Source: Scandinavium vulneris_A (lineage in GTDB: Bacteria; Pseudomonadota; Gammaproteobacteria; Enterobacterales; Enterobacteriaceae). Taken from it: a stretch of DNA of 64,000 nucleotides. The stretch is from the NCBI GenBank assembly GCA_046518185.1, contig JBKGRZ010000003.1:310001-374000 (forward strand), given 5' to 3'. Under the pieces are notes generated by a model. The model was not told where the DNA came from and ran no database searches. It saw only the letters and a list, made by a program, of their open reading frames with translations. The first letter of the stretch is position 1. Every line of letters begins with the position of its first letter. The position numbers and the translations under genes were made by a program. Of the stretch, positions 26,939-36,607 are shown in pieces.

Positions 26939-27685
26939 CTAACTGTAAAAGCTTTGGGCCAGAGAGCCCATCAGCAGCTGCCAGCCATCGACCAGTACAA
27001 ACAGCATCAGTTTGAACGGCAGGGCAATGGTGGTCGGGGGCACCATCATCATCCCCAGCGCCATCAGGATACTGGCGACCACCAGATCGATAATCAGGAA
27101 CGGAATGAAAATGGTGAAACCAATCTGGAACGCGGTTTTCAGCTCGCTGGTGACAAATGCCGGAACCAGAATGCTCAAGGGTACGGCTTCCGGGCCGTCG
27201 ATAGCCTCGGCTTTGGCAATCCGGGCAAACATCGCCAGATCGCTCTCGCGGGTTTGGTCGAGCATAAAGCCCCGCAGCGGCTTGACGCCTTCCGCCAGCG
27301 CGACTTCCATCGTGATTTTATCTTCCTGTAACGGCAGCCAGGCTTTGTCATAAATCTGGCTGAACACCGGGGACATCACGAAAAAGGTCAGAAACAGCGC
27401 CAGCCCGACCACCACCTGATTCGGCGGCGCGGTCGGGGTGCCGAGCGCATTGCGCAGCAGGCCGAGCACGATAATGATGCGGGTGAATCCGGTCATCATC
27501 AGCAGCACGCCGGGGATAAAGGTGAAGCCGCTCAGCAGCACCAGGGTTTGCACCGGCAGTGACCAGCCCGCTTCGCCCATCGGTTTGGCTATCGTGATGT
27601 CGCTGTTCGCCGCCAGTGCGCCGAACGCGGACAGCAGCAGTCCGGCGCCCAGTAGAGAGCGCCCAAGTAGACGACGGGGGATCAT
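26939..27685 (-). CDS. fliP: FliP, flagellar export gate protein
   Basis: FliP forms the core of the export pore. The 248-residue precursor has a cleavable signal peptide (ALA|A near residue 25), as in E. coli, four TM segments, and the family signatures FTRIIIVLGLLRNALGTPTA and FIPFLIIDLVVASILMALGM. It overlaps fliO by 4 bases. Confidence 0.97.
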   Translation of the reverse strand: MIPRRLLGRSLLGAGLLLSAFGALAANSDITIAKPMGEAGWSLPVQTLVLLSGFTFIPGVLLMMTGFTRIIIVLGLLRNALGTPTAPPNQVVVGLALFLTFFVMSPVFSQIYDKAWLPLQEDKITMEVALAEGVKPLRGFMLDQTRESDLAMFARIAKAEAIDGPEAVPLSILVPAFVTSELKTAFQIGFTIFIPFLIIDLVVASILMALGMMMVPPTTIALPFKLMLFVLVDGWQLLMGSLAQSFYS

Positions 27686-28083
27686 GTGTCTGGGTCCTGA
27701 CGATGTTGATCACGCAGCTTGTTCAGCAACGCGGAAAATGATTGAGGCGCAGGCGCGGCGGCGTTCACCGGGGTCACAGGCCGGGGCTGGGTGGTGAGGC
27801 AGGTAATCTGGCTGGCGGTCACGCCGAGCACCAGACGCTGCTCGCCCACGTCCACCAGCACCAGACGTTCACGCGCGCCAAGGGATTTGCTGGCGACCAC
27901 GGTCATTACGCCGCTGCCGTCATTCAGGCGGCGTGCCAGGCCGCTGCGACGCACCACCCACGCCAGCGCCATCAGCAGCAAGACCACCAGCGCCAGCGCG
28001 CCCATTACCGTCATCAGCACGGAGTCGGACGCCACGACGTCGGCCGGGCCGTTAACGGCATGGAGAGACGAAGAACGGTTCAT
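27682..28083 (-). CDS. fliO: FliO, FliP assembly scaffold
   Basis: FliO helps FliP oligomerise and is not in the final gate. The 133-residue protein has one TM helix (about 23-45, LMTVMGALALVVLLLMALAW) and a cytoplasmic domain with ERLVLVDVGEQRLVLGVTA. It overlaps fliN by one base and fliP by four, so the fliN-O-P-Q-R genes are tightly coupled. Confidence 0.94.
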   Translation of the reverse strand: MNRSSSLHAVNGPADVVASDSVLMTVMGALALVVLLLMALAWVVRRSGLARRLNDGSGVMTVVASKSLGARERLVLVDVGEQRLVLGVTASQITCLTTQPRPVTPVNAAAPAPQSFSALLNKLRDQHRQDPDT

Positions 28084-28466
28084 TAGCGGCTCAGACGGTG
28101 CATGCGCTCGGACGGCGTAATGATATCGGTTATGCGAATGCCGAATTTATCCGACACCACCACCACTTCGCCCTGGGCAATTAAGTATCCGTTGATCAGG
28201 ATATCCAGCGGCTCACCCGCCAGACCATCCAGCGACACCACCGACCCCTGGCTTAAGCGCAGCAGCTCTTTAATGGTCATCTTGGTGCGACCTAATTCCA
28301 CGGTCATCTTGACCGGAATATCCAGAATCAGGTTCATCTCTTCAGAGAATTGGGGCACCGCCGTACCGCCGGTATTTCCCGCCGCGTGTTGTTCGCTCAG
28401 TGCGTCCCCCCAAAGATTATCGATGGACTGATCTTCCGGGCCCGACGAGGTATTCATGTCGCTCAT
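28083..28466 (-). CDS. fliN: FliN, C-ring switch protein
   Basis: FliN is part of the cytoplasmic switch complex and also docks FliH. The 127-residue protein (137 in E. coli) has an acidic N-terminal stretch and the C-terminal SpoA fold with DIPVKMTVELGRTKMTIKEL and NGYLIAQGEVVVVSDKFGIR. It starts 7 bases after the fliM stop. Confidence 0.97.
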   Translation of the reverse strand: MSDMNTSSGPEDQSIDNLWGDALSEQHAAGNTGGTAVPQFSEEMNLILDIPVKMTVELGRTKMTIKELLRLSQGSVVSLDGLAGEPLDILINGYLIAQGEVVVVSDKFGIRITDIITPSERMHRLSR

Positions 28467-28473
28467 GGGGGCA

Positions 28474-29466
28474 TTACTCCTTGTGTAATGAGTGTATTGC
28501 AGGTTGAATCATCTGCTCGACCTTCAGAGCATATTGATTGTTTACAGAGCCATATTTCGCTGTGAATACCGGTACTCCACCGACACTCGCTGCAATAAAC
28601 TCCTGTTTGTCTAATCCGATCACATCGCCTTTTTTCATCTGCATCACGTTGGAGAGACGGGTGTTCACATCGGCAAAGCGCGCCACCAGTTCCAGCTCGG
28701 TTTCCCGCATCTGGCTGGCCAGCATTCCGCGCCAGTGAGAGTCCTCGTGGCGGGAGTTGTCCATCGGTGGATTGCTTAACACCTCCCGCAACGGCTCAAT
28801 CGAGCTGAAGGGAATACAGATATTGAACTCCCCGCGATGTGAGCCGATTTCCACCGAAAAAGGCGTGGTGACCACCACGTCATTGGGTGACGAGGTGATA
28901 TTGGTAAACTTGACCTGAATTTCAGAACGGATGTATTCCGTTTTGATTTTGTAAATCGAGCTCCAGGCAAATTCATAGGCTTCCCGCGCCATGCTCAGCA
29001 TGCGGTGGATAACCCGTTGCTCGGTCGGGGTAAATTCCCGTCCGTCGGCTTTGGTCGGAAAACGGCCATCGCCACCGAACAGGTTATCCACCGCCATAAA
29101 GACCAGCCCCGGTGAAAACGCCATCAGCGAGGTGCCGCGCAGCGGATTCAGGTGCAATAAATTCAGGTTGGTTGGCACCGGTAAATTGCGGGCAAACTCA
29201 TGGTACGGCTGAATTTTAATATTGCCCGCGGTGATATCCGGGCTACGGCGCAGCAGGTTAAACAGCCCCATCCGAAACTGGCGGGCAAAGCGTTCGTTAA
29301 TAATTTCCAGCGAATGAAGACGTTCGCGGATCACCCGACGTTGGGTATGCGGATCGTAGGGTTTAATCCCCGCGTCCGGACTCCCGCCGTGGCGATCGTC
29401 GCTGCTCTCGTTGTCGGCGTTGAGCAGGCGATCGATTTCATCCTGTGATAAGAAGCTGTCAGCCAT
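28474..29466 (-). CDS. fliM: FliM, C-ring switch protein and CheY-P receptor
   Basis: FliM binds CheY-P through its N-terminal helix and reverses the motor. The 330-residue product starts MADSFLSQDEIDRLLNADN, which holds the LSQ.EID.LL CheY-binding motif, followed by the CheC-like middle domain and a SpoA domain at the C-terminus. Lengths and order match E. coli (334 residues). Confidence 0.97.
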   Translation of the reverse strand: MADSFLSQDEIDRLLNADNESSDDRHGGSPDAGIKPYDPHTQRRVIRERLHSLEIINERFARQFRMGLFNLLRRSPDITAGNIKIQPYHEFARNLPVPTNLNLLHLNPLRGTSLMAFSPGLVFMAVDNLFGGDGRFPTKADGREFTPTEQRVIHRMLSMAREAYEFAWSSIYKIKTEYIRSEIQVKFTNITSSPNDVVVTTPFSVEIGSHRGEFNICIPFSSIEPLREVLSNPPMDNSRHEDSHWRGMLASQMRETELELVARFADVNTRLSNVMQMKKGDVIGLDKQEFIAASVGGVPVFTAKYGSVNNQYALKVEQMIQPAIHSLHKE

Positions 29467-29471
29467 AATAT

Positions 29472-29981
29472 TTACCGCAGAATAAATTCATTAATTAAGA
29501 CATCAATGGGTTGAATCGCCTGATGCTGCGTCAGCGGTTTGCTCAGTTCATTCTTAATACTGGCAATAAATTGAGCCTTACCTTCATCGGTCGATAAACC
29601 TTCATAAGTTTGTTGGGTCAGCAGCAAAAAAAGACGGCTGCGGTATTCGGGTAAATATTTTTCAAGGGTGGCTAATGACTGGCGGTCGGCCAGACGCACC
29701 GAAATACCGAGGAACAACACGCGGTCAGATTCATTCGCCGTCGGCTTCAGGCTGACGGTAAAAGTGTTCATCGCCAGATAGAGTGGGTCAGGGCTGACGA
29801 CCTGCGGCTTCCCTTGCTGGGCCGTATCCTGCCCGGTAGTCGCCGCTGGCTGAGCGTATTTCATTTCCCAGAACATATAGCCGGCAAGTCCGCAGGCGGT
29901 GACCGCAATCAGAAACATCAGGGTTGTCAGAAGCGAACGAGACCCTCCGCCAGAGGCGGACTTTTTATTTTTGTTACTCAT
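29472..29981 (-). CDS. fliL: FliL, stator-associated basal body protein
   Basis: FliL is a single-pass inner-membrane protein ringed around the stator. The 169-residue product has a short cytoplasmic Lys/Ser-rich tail, one TM helix at about 17-39, and a periplasmic domain with the C-terminal PIDVLINEFILR. It is the first gene of fliLMNOPQR; the 129-bp gap before it (from fliK) probably has its promoter (possible TACAAT -10 near 30045). Confidence 0.95.
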   Translation of the reverse strand: MSNKNKKSASGGGSRSLLTTLMFLIAVTACGLAGYMFWEMKYAQPAATTGQDTAQQGKPQVVSPDPLYLAMNTFTVSLKPTANESDRVLFLGISVRLADRQSLATLEKYLPEYRSRLFLLLTQQTYEGLSTDEGKAQFIASIKNELSKPLTQHQAIQPIDVLINEFILR

Positions 29982-30110
29982 GACAGTTAACTCTGTAATA
30001 AGGGAGCGCCGATCCTCAGCCCTCCCGATTTAATAGGCAGGTATTGTAGTCCATTTAATGAGCTGAATAATCAGGGGATAAAATTTCATTCCTGTCGCTA
30101 ATTCAGTACA

Positions 30111-31154
30111 TCAGGCAAAGGTATTAATCCCGTAGACATTCCCCGGCGCGGTAGTTAACAGCTGCGGCACACTTTGCGCTTCGGTTGCCTCCTCACTGCC
30201 CTCTGGCTCCGCGCGGGCGTGTTCCCCCTGCGCATCCGCCCCGGCGTGAGGGTTTTCGGCCCCTACGCTGGCTTGCCCCAGCTGAATACCGGACTCCGCC
30301 ATCGCCGTGCGCAGCTGTGGCATCGCCTGTTCCATCGCCTGACGCACCTGCGCATGTTCGCTAACGATATGCACCTGGGCCTGCTCCTGATGCAGACGCA
30401 GAGTGATATGCAGCGACCCCAGCTCCTCAGGGTGCAAACGAATTTCCGCATTGTGGATGCCGTTCCGGCTGAACATCACAATCTGCTGGCTGACCGAATG
30501 CTTCCACTCCGGGGCTTCCGGCGGGTAGCTCACCGTCGCCACCGGGACAGGTGCCGGGCTGATGGCCGGACGCGTCGCCGCAGGCAGGGTAATGGGGCTG
30601 ACACCGATCGGCTGCGCGCTGTTTTCAGGAGCGCCTGCCTCAACCGTGAGCACCGGCTGAACGCTGGCCTGCACCATTCCCGCGCTGCCGTTCACGCCGG
30701 CTAACGTTGCCTGCGGTTTGTCGGCTTTCACCGCTTTCCCGGCCACCGCCGCCACAACGTCAGCCATGCTTTGGCGTGCAGAAGGCTTAATGGCTTCCAA
30801 AGGCGCCACTTCGGCCCCCGTTGTCACCGCCGCATTACGCGCCACCAACTGCTGTAGCTGCCATTGCGGACTCTCTTGCGCCCCCTCGGTCGTCAGCGCC
30901 GCCAGCATCTCATCCGCCCGGGCTGTCTCTGGCAGACTCTCCCCGTCACGCTCCCCGGTGACAACGGGTATGTTCTCAGGCTTCTGCGCCAGCAGTTCTG
31001 CCACAATCGGCAGCCCCACCAGCCCCAGTTCCACTAACTTTTCATCCAGCTGAATACCAAAATCCTTGCCGGTCAACGCGCTGGTCAATTCGCCGCTCAT
31101 GAGGGGCAGCCCCTCCGCGCCGCCCGTCAGCAGCCGGGTGATATCTATGTTCAT
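30111..31154 (-). CDS. fliK: FliK, hook-length control protein
   Basis: FliK measures the hook and switches export from hook to filament subunits. The 347-residue protein has a low-conservation, Ala/Pro-rich N-terminal and middle part and the conserved C-terminal switch domain (EIRLHPEELGSLHITLRLHQ ... LRTAMAESGIQLGQASV). It overlaps fliJ by four bases and is last in fliFGHIJK. Confidence 0.95.
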   Translation of the reverse strand: MNIDITRLLTGGAEGLPLMSGELTSALTGKDFGIQLDEKLVELGLVGLPIVAELLAQKPENIPVVTGERDGESLPETARADEMLAALTTEGAQESPQWQLQQLVARNAAVTTGAEVAPLEAIKPSARQSMADVVAAVAGKAVKADKPQATLAGVNGSAGMVQASVQPVLTVEAGAPENSAQPIGVSPITLPAATRPAISPAPVPVATVSYPPEAPEWKHSVSQQIVMFSRNGIHNAEIRLHPEELGSLHITLRLHQEQAQVHIVSEHAQVRQAMEQAMPQLRTAMAESGIQLGQASVGAENPHAGADAQGEHARAEPEGSEEATEAQSVPQLLTTAPGNVYGINTFA

Positions 31155-31600
31155 AATCTCTCTCTTTTTTGTCCGGCACGCTGGGCGAACTCGTCCATCA
31201 TTTTTTGCTCGGCTCGGCTTTCCACCTGCGCCTGGGCCGTCTCGCGGCGCACGATCAGGGTTTCAAAGGCGTTGAGGCGCTGCTTGTCGGAGATCCAGCT
31301 CGCTTTCGCCCGATCCACCGCTTTTTCGCAGGTGTTCACGTGGCCTGCATGCTGCTTCACCACCTGATTGAGCGACAAAATAAACGACTGGTGATTGACC
31401 AGATCCGCCACCGACATCCCGTGCCCGGTCATCCCACGGCGCAGCGACTGCTGGTACTCCTGCTCGTAATTCTGTAACTGCTGATGCTGGTTGACCGCCT
31501 CCTGCCACGTCTGCTGCATCGTGCCGAGCGTGCGGGTGGTTTCGGTCAGCTTCTCCTCTGCCATGTCGCGCAGCATCACCATCGGGTTTTTGACCTTCAT
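31151..31600 (-). CDS. fliJ: FliJ, export ATPase central stalk
   Basis: FliJ is a coiled-coil protein that sits in the FliI hexamer and links it to FlhA. The 149-residue product is helical throughout and ends with the family's EQKMMDEFAQRAGQKRERL. E. coli FliJ has 147 residues. It lies 10 bases after fliI and overlaps the fliK start. Confidence 0.94.
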   Translation of the reverse strand: MKVKNPMVMLRDMAEEKLTETTRTLGTMQQTWQEAVNQHQQLQNYEQEYQQSLRRGMTGHGMSVADLVNHQSFILSLNQVVKQHAGHVNTCEKAVDRAKASWISDKQRLNAFETLIVRRETAQAQVESRAEQKMMDEFAQRAGQKRERL

Positions 31601-31610
31601 TGGCTGGCCC

Positions 31611-32975
31611 TTATGGGTTGATCGTTGGGAACAGGCCCGTCAGACCGGCAATCGCGTCTTCGTAGCGGCTACGCTCGTGAATAGCCTGAAGCAGGAACGC
31701 TTCCAGCGCCGGATAGTCTTGAATGGCCTGATCGAGCAGCGGATCGCTGCCCTTCACATAGGCCCCGACGCTGACCAGGTCACGGTTGCGCTGATACGTC
31801 GACAACAGCTGCTTGAAGCGCTGCACCTTGCGATACTGTTCGTGCGGGATAAGCTCGGTCATCGCGCGGCTGATCGAGGCTTCAATGTCGATCGCCGGAT
31901 AGTGCCCTGCCTCCGCCAGACGGCGCGACAGCACGATATGACCGTCGAGGATCGCCCTGGCAGAGTCGGCGATCGGATCCTGCTGATCGTCGCCCTCGGT
32001 CAGCACGGTATAAAACGCAGTGATCGACCCGCCGCCCGGCATCCCGTTTCCGGCACGCTCCACCAGCGCAGGCAGGCGGGCGAAGACCGATGGCGGATAG
32101 CCTTTGGTGGCGGGCGGTTCGCCGATGGCCAGCGCCACTTCACGCTGCGCCATCGCATAGCGGGTCAGGGAATCCATGATCAGCAGCACGTTCATCCCAC
32201 GATCGCGAAAATCCTCGGCGATGCGCGTGGCATACACCGCACCCTGCATACGCAGGATCGGCGACACGTCCGCCGGGGCCGCCACCACTACCGCCCGCTC
32301 GCGGCCTTCCTCCCCGAGGATATTTTCAATGAAATCTTTCACTTCGCGGCCACGCTCGCCAATCAGCCCGACCACAATCACATCGGCGGTGGTGAAGCGG
32401 GCCATCATGCCGAGCAGCACGCTTTTGCCGACCCCGGACCCGGCGAACAGGCCCATACGCTGACCGCGTCCGACCGTCAGCAGGCCGTTGATGGCGCGAA
32501 CCCCGACGTCGAGCACGGTTTTAATCGGGTCACGATGCAACGGGTTCAGCGTCGGGGTGAACAGCCCGGCGGCGGGTTTGCCCGGGGCCGGACGCCCGTC
32601 CAGCGGTCGGCCCTGCGCATCGAGCACCCGCCCGAGCAGATGCGGCCCGACCGGGAGCTGTTTGCCGTCATGGCTGTCGGCTTCCGGGGCGTACACCCGT
32701 GCGCCGGGCAGGATGCCATCCACGTGCTCGAGCGGCATCAGGAACAGGGTCTGACCGTTAAACCCGACCACTTCACTCTCGACGGCGGAAATCCCCTGGC
32801 TGGTCTGGCGTTCGACGATGCACAGCGCACCAATCGGCAGCTTCAGCCCGACCGCCTCCATCACCAGCCCAGTGGCGCGGGTCAGCTTGCCGTACTGACG
32901 AAAATCGGGCATCTCCGTGAAACGTTCTTCGACCCGATCAATCGCCGCCAGCCACGCTTTCAGACGCTGGCTCAT
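31611..32975 (-). CDS. fliI: FliI, flagellar export ATPase
   Basis: FliI is the F1-beta-like ATPase of the flagellar type III apparatus. The 454-residue protein carries Walker A AGSGVGKS (178-185), Walker B in MNVLLIMDSLTRYAMAQRE, and the family motif GYPPSVFARLPALVERAGNG. It overlaps fliH by 4 bases. Confidence 0.97.
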   Translation of the reverse strand: MSQRLKAWLAAIDRVEERFTEMPDFRQYGKLTRATGLVMEAVGLKLPIGALCIVERQTSQGISAVESEVVGFNGQTLFLMPLEHVDGILPGARVYAPEADSHDGKQLPVGPHLLGRVLDAQGRPLDGRPAPGKPAAGLFTPTLNPLHRDPIKTVLDVGVRAINGLLTVGRGQRMGLFAGSGVGKSVLLGMMARFTTADVIVVGLIGERGREVKDFIENILGEEGRERAVVVAAPADVSPILRMQGAVYATRIAEDFRDRGMNVLLIMDSLTRYAMAQREVALAIGEPPATKGYPPSVFARLPALVERAGNGMPGGGSITAFYTVLTEGDDQQDPIADSARAILDGHIVLSRRLAEAGHYPAIDIEASISRAMTELIPHEQYRKVQRFKQLLSTYQRNRDLVSVGAYVKGSDPLLDQAIQDYPALEAFLLQAIHERSRYEDAIAGLTGLFPTINP

Positions 32976-33676
32976 TGCGACAGCTCCTCACGCGCCAGCT
33001 GGCATAACGTCTGCCAGCGGGTTTCCAGAGAGGCATCAAACTCGACATCCGGCGAGACCAGGCGACAGCCGCCCGGCACCAGCTGCGGGTCGCTGTGCAG
33101 CTCCCAGCCCGCGGCGGTCAGGGTGTCGCCTAACGCAGCGGCGACCTGCGCCCGCTCGTCGGGATGGACGTGCAGCTGAATGCTGCCGTGCAGCAGCGCA
33201 TCTTGTTTCATCAGGGTGCGGATTTGCTTCACCAGCGCGGCGTTGTCCACCATGCTGACCGAGCCGTACAGCTGCTGCACCGCCGCCAGCGCCAGCTGTA
33301 CCAGCCGACCGGGGATCAGGCTGTCGAGATTCTCCAGCGTCAGCTGGAAGTTATTCACCCAGCCCTGGGCCTGGCGCAGCAGGGCCTGTTGCTCCTGCCC
33401 CGCCTGGGCGATGCCCTGCGCCAGCCCGGCCTCATGCCCTTCGCGCTGTCCGGCTTCATAGCCCTGCTGGCGGCCCTCTTCCTGCCCCCGGCTTAAGCCC
33501 TGGGCATAGCCCTGTTTTTCAGCCTGCTGCCGCAGGCGTGCCAGTTCGGCTTTGAGCTGTTCATCCGACTGGGCGGAATCGAGGCTCGGCAACGGGGCCT
33601 CCGGGGTATCGTTCAGCAGATTCTCCGGCTGCCAGCTGCGCCACTGCGGCTGGGCGTTATCATCAAACGTAGGCAT
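32972..33676 (-). CDS. fliH: FliH, negative regulator of FliI
   Basis: FliH binds FliI as a dimer and tethers it to FliN. From ATG 33676 (GGAGG 8 bases upstream) the protein is MPTFDDNAQPQWRSWQPENL..., 234 residues. It has a N-terminal Trp-containing FliN-binding segment, a GxxxG-rich coiled coil (GYAQGLSRGQEEGRQQGYEA), and a C-terminal domain like the ATP-synthase delta subunit. The frame is open to a TTG at 33691, which I did not use. It overlaps the end of fliG. Confidence 0.94.
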   Translation of the reverse strand: MPTFDDNAQPQWRSWQPENLLNDTPEAPLPSLDSAQSDEQLKAELARLRQQAEKQGYAQGLSRGQEEGRQQGYEAGQREGHEAGLAQGIAQAGQEQQALLRQAQGWVNNFQLTLENLDSLIPGRLVQLALAAVQQLYGSVSMVDNAALVKQIRTLMKQDALLHGSIQLHVHPDERAQVAAALGDTLTAAGWELHSDPQLVPGGCRLVSPDVEFDASLETRWQTLCQLAREELSQ

Positions 33677-34649
33677 CGTCGCTGCCTCCAATCAGGATCT
33701 CGCCCGCTTCGGCCAGGCGACGCACCACATTGAGGATCGTCTTCTGCTCGGCTTCCACCTGCGACAGGCGTACCGGGCCACGCGAGGCCAGATCTTCGGT
33801 CATCAGATCCGACTGACGACGCGACATATTGCGGAAGAACTTGTCGCGCAGCGGCTGATCGGCGCCTTTCAGGGCGATGATCAGCGTCTCGCTTTCCACT
33901 TCCTGCAACAGACGCTGGATCGACCGGTCTTCGACATCCACCAGGTTTTCGAACAGGAACATTTCGTCGATGATCTTCTGCGCCAGTTCGCCGTCGAAAT
34001 CGCGTACCGCTTCGATGGCGGCCTCTTCCTGCTGCGATTTCATCAGGTTGAGGATCTCCGCCGCCGGACGCACCCCGCCCATTTTGCTGCGCTTGAGGTT
34101 CTGGCCGTGCAACAGGTTGTTGAGCACTTCGGTCAGCTCCTGCAACGCTGCGGGCTGCACGCCGCCAAAGGTGGCGATACGCAGCATGATGTCGTTCCGC
34201 TCGCGCTCGTCGAATTTACCGAGTACGTCCGCCGCCTGATTACGCTTGAGGTGTACCAGGATGGTGGCGATGATCTGCGGATGTTCTTCGCGGATCAGGT
34301 CAAACACCGACTGCGGCTCCATAAAGTTGAGCGTTTCGATGCCGTTGGTGCCCTGATGGGTATCGAGCAAATCCTCCAGCAGCGACGAGGCGCGCTCTTC
34401 GCCCAGCGCCTTGATCAGCACACTGCGCAGATAATCGTTGGTATTGAGGCTCAGCGCCGCGTACTCGTTGGAGTCGGTTTTAAACTCCTGCAACACCGCC
34501 GCCATCTGGTCATGGGTGAATCCGGCCATGTTGACCATTGAGCTACTGATCTGTTTGACCTCGTGGGCGTTGAGGTGTTTGAACACCTCGGCGGCCAGCT
34601 CATCACCCAGCGTCAGCATGACGATGGCACTTTTTTCAGCGGCATTCAT
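33663..34649 (-). CDS. fliG: FliG, motor switch and torque protein
   Basis: FliG sits on the MS-ring and its C-terminal charged helix meets the MotA stator. The 328-residue product (331 in E. coli) has the N-terminal FliF-binding domain, the EHPQIIATILVHLKRNQAAD middle motif and the torque helix (ALKGADQPLRDKFFRNMSRR). It overlaps fliF by 4 bases. Confidence 0.97.
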   Translation of the reverse strand: MNAAEKSAIVMLTLGDELAAEVFKHLNAHEVKQISSSMVNMAGFTHDQMAAVLQEFKTDSNEYAALSLNTNDYLRSVLIKALGEERASSLLEDLLDTHQGTNGIETLNFMEPQSVFDLIREEHPQIIATILVHLKRNQAADVLGKFDERERNDIMLRIATFGGVQPAALQELTEVLNNLLHGQNLKRSKMGGVRPAAEILNLMKSQQEEAAIEAVRDFDGELAQKIIDEMFLFENLVDVEDRSIQRLLQEVESETLIIALKGADQPLRDKFFRNMSRRQSDLMTEDLASRGPVRLSQVEAEQKTILNVVRRLAEAGEILIGGSDDAYV

Positions 34650-36343
34650 GATTTGAGATCCTTATTCATCCACTGGCGCATCACCAGCGCAATCACCCGA
34701 GGTTCCTGCTCGGCCAGCTCACGCAGCTGCTGCGTATTGAGCTCGGTGTCCACCCGCTGCTGGGCGCGTTCGCGGGCATCTTTTTCCGAGGCGCGTTTCT
34801 TCTCGGCCTGCTGTTCCTCGCGTGCCTCTTTTTCCATCTCCATGCGCCGGAGAGTCGTTTCCTGATGGCGTGCCCAGGCTGGCTGTACCAGCTTGCGCCA
34901 CATCACCCAGGCGATAATCGCAATCACCAGATAGCGGGCAATCGACATCAGCAGGGAATAGAAACTTTCCTGTTGCCAGAACGGCGGCAGTGGCTCATCG
35001 ACCACACCGTTAAACGGCGAATTCATGATGTTGACGCTGTCGCCCCGCTGAGCGCTGAAGCCAATCGCCTCTTTCACCAGGGCGTTGACCCGCGCCAGCT
35101 CGGCCTCGTTCATCGGCCCGGTTTTGCCCTCCTCGCCCTGTGGCAGATGGTTGATCACCACCGCCACCGACAGGCGCTCGATCCGGCCCGCGTTGGATTT
35201 GGTGTGGGTCAGGGTGCGGTCGACCTCAAAGTTGGTGGTTTCGTCGCTGCGGTTATTGTACGGCTGCGCGGTTTCCCGCCCGCCCACGGTGGTGGTGCGT
35301 TTGGTATCGGCTGTCGCAGCGCCAGTGGCGGCTGCTGGCGTATTCAGCGGCTGGGTTACCGGCGCGGTGGCCGGGGCCGGAGGCGTATTGCTCAGCGCGC
35401 CCGGCACACCGCCGGTGCTGCGGCCGTTACCCTGTTCGGCAAGGCTGGCCTGACGGCTGCGGATCGCCATTTTCTGCGGATCAGAATTGGGCTGATACTG
35501 CTCCAGGGTTTGCTCCTGCTGGGTGAAATCAACCTGCGCGGTGACCTGGGCGCGGATGTTGCTCTCGCCCACCAGCGGGGCCAGAATGCGCTGGATGCGC
35601 TGCTGATAATCGCTTTCCAGCTCGCTGGTGTATTTCAGCTGTGAGGTTTGCAGCCCGCGCACCCCGCTCTGGGTCAGCAGGTTGCCGCGCTGATCGACGA
35701 TAGTCACGTTCTCAGCGGGCAGCCCGGTGACGGCGCTGGAAATCAGATGGGTAATGGCCACCACCTGGCCTTCATCGAGGGTGCGGCCCTGAATCAGGTT
35801 GACGGTCACCGAGGCGGTCGGCAGCTTCTGCTCGCGGACAAACATCGACGGTTTCGGCACCGCCAGATGCACGCGGGCGCTCTGGATCGGCCCCAGATTT
35901 TCGATGGTGCGCGATAGCTCACCTTCCAGCGCACGCTGGTAGTTGACCTGTTCGCTAAACTGGCTGATACCAAATTTTTCCTGGTCCAGCAGTTCAAAGC
36001 CTACCGAGCCGCCCTTCGGCAGCCCCTGTTGGGCCAGCTTCATCCGCGCCTCATGCACCTGCGCTTCCGGCACCATAATCACACCACCCGGCGTATCGAT
36101 GCGGTAGGGCACGTTCATCTGCGTTAGCTGGGCGACAATCGCCCCGCCGTCTTCGTCGGTGATATTACTGAACAGAACCCGGTAACCCGGCTCCTTTGCC
36201 CAGAACATCAACGCAATGAAAACCGACATTGCCGCCGCCGCGCAAATGACCAGCACCAGCTTGGGGCTGGTGCGCAGCCATGACATGGCGGCTTTCATTC
36301 GCTCTGTCGGATTGTTCGTTAAACCATTTAATGTGGCACTCAT
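34646..36343 (-). CDS. fliF: FliF, MS-ring protein
   Basis: FliF forms the membrane MS-ring on which the motor is built. The 565-residue protein has TM1 near 30-50, ring-building motifs in the periplasmic part (FELLDQEKFGISQFSEQVNY; VHLAVPKPSMFVREQKLPTA), a Pro/Thr-rich loop at about 300-350, TM2 near 455-475 and a C-terminal FliG-binding tail. It is first in fliFGHIJK and diverges from fliE. Confidence 0.97.
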   Translation of the reverse strand: MSATLNGLTNNPTERMKAAMSWLRTSPKLVLVICAAAAMSVFIALMFWAKEPGYRVLFSNITDEDGGAIVAQLTQMNVPYRIDTPGGVIMVPEAQVHEARMKLAQQGLPKGGSVGFELLDQEKFGISQFSEQVNYQRALEGELSRTIENLGPIQSARVHLAVPKPSMFVREQKLPTASVTVNLIQGRTLDEGQVVAITHLISSAVTGLPAENVTIVDQRGNLLTQSGVRGLQTSQLKYTSELESDYQQRIQRILAPLVGESNIRAQVTAQVDFTQQEQTLEQYQPNSDPQKMAIRSRQASLAEQGNGRSTGGVPGALSNTPPAPATAPVTQPLNTPAAATGAATADTKRTTTVGGRETAQPYNNRSDETTNFEVDRTLTHTKSNAGRIERLSVAVVINHLPQGEEGKTGPMNEAELARVNALVKEAIGFSAQRGDSVNIMNSPFNGVVDEPLPPFWQQESFYSLLMSIARYLVIAIIAWVMWRKLVQPAWARHQETTLRRMEMEKEAREEQQAEKKRASEKDARERAQQRVDTELNTQQLRELAEQEPRVIALVMRQWMNKDLKS

Positions 36344-36607
36344 GCCGTCATCCTGTAAGAAATAGCACGCAGGGAATACGCGTGTCGGCTGACGTATTAC
36401 CGTGAGCCAATATCAACGTGTAGAAATTTGAGAGAATTTTTCAGGTGGGCATTATCGACCGGAAGCCGTTTTTTTTAAGGATAAATAAGCTCAAAGTTCT
36501 GTCCGCTTATCGGATTTTCTGCCGGATTTACTCGCATGGTAAGCTGTCGGCGTTTAAAAGATGTGCAATAACATGCAGCGTTTTCTTTATTAATGCAGGA
36601 AGTGAAT
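36344..36607. promoter_or_regulatory. fliF-fliE divergent promoter region
   Basis: This 264-bp space has to carry promoters for both operons. AAATAAGC (36483-36490) faces CGCTTAT (36504-36510) as an inverted pair with a 13-base spacer, resembling the two FlhDC half-sites (AAATA[A/G]CG in opposite orientation, spaced about 10-12). The assignment is by resemblance. Confidence 0.5.

Noticed and set aside
31491..33179. Very long + strand frame antisense to fliJ, fliI and fliH
   Set aside because: It is the shadow of GC-rich genes on the - strand; it is His/Arg-rich, and the opposite-strand genes are unmistakable.
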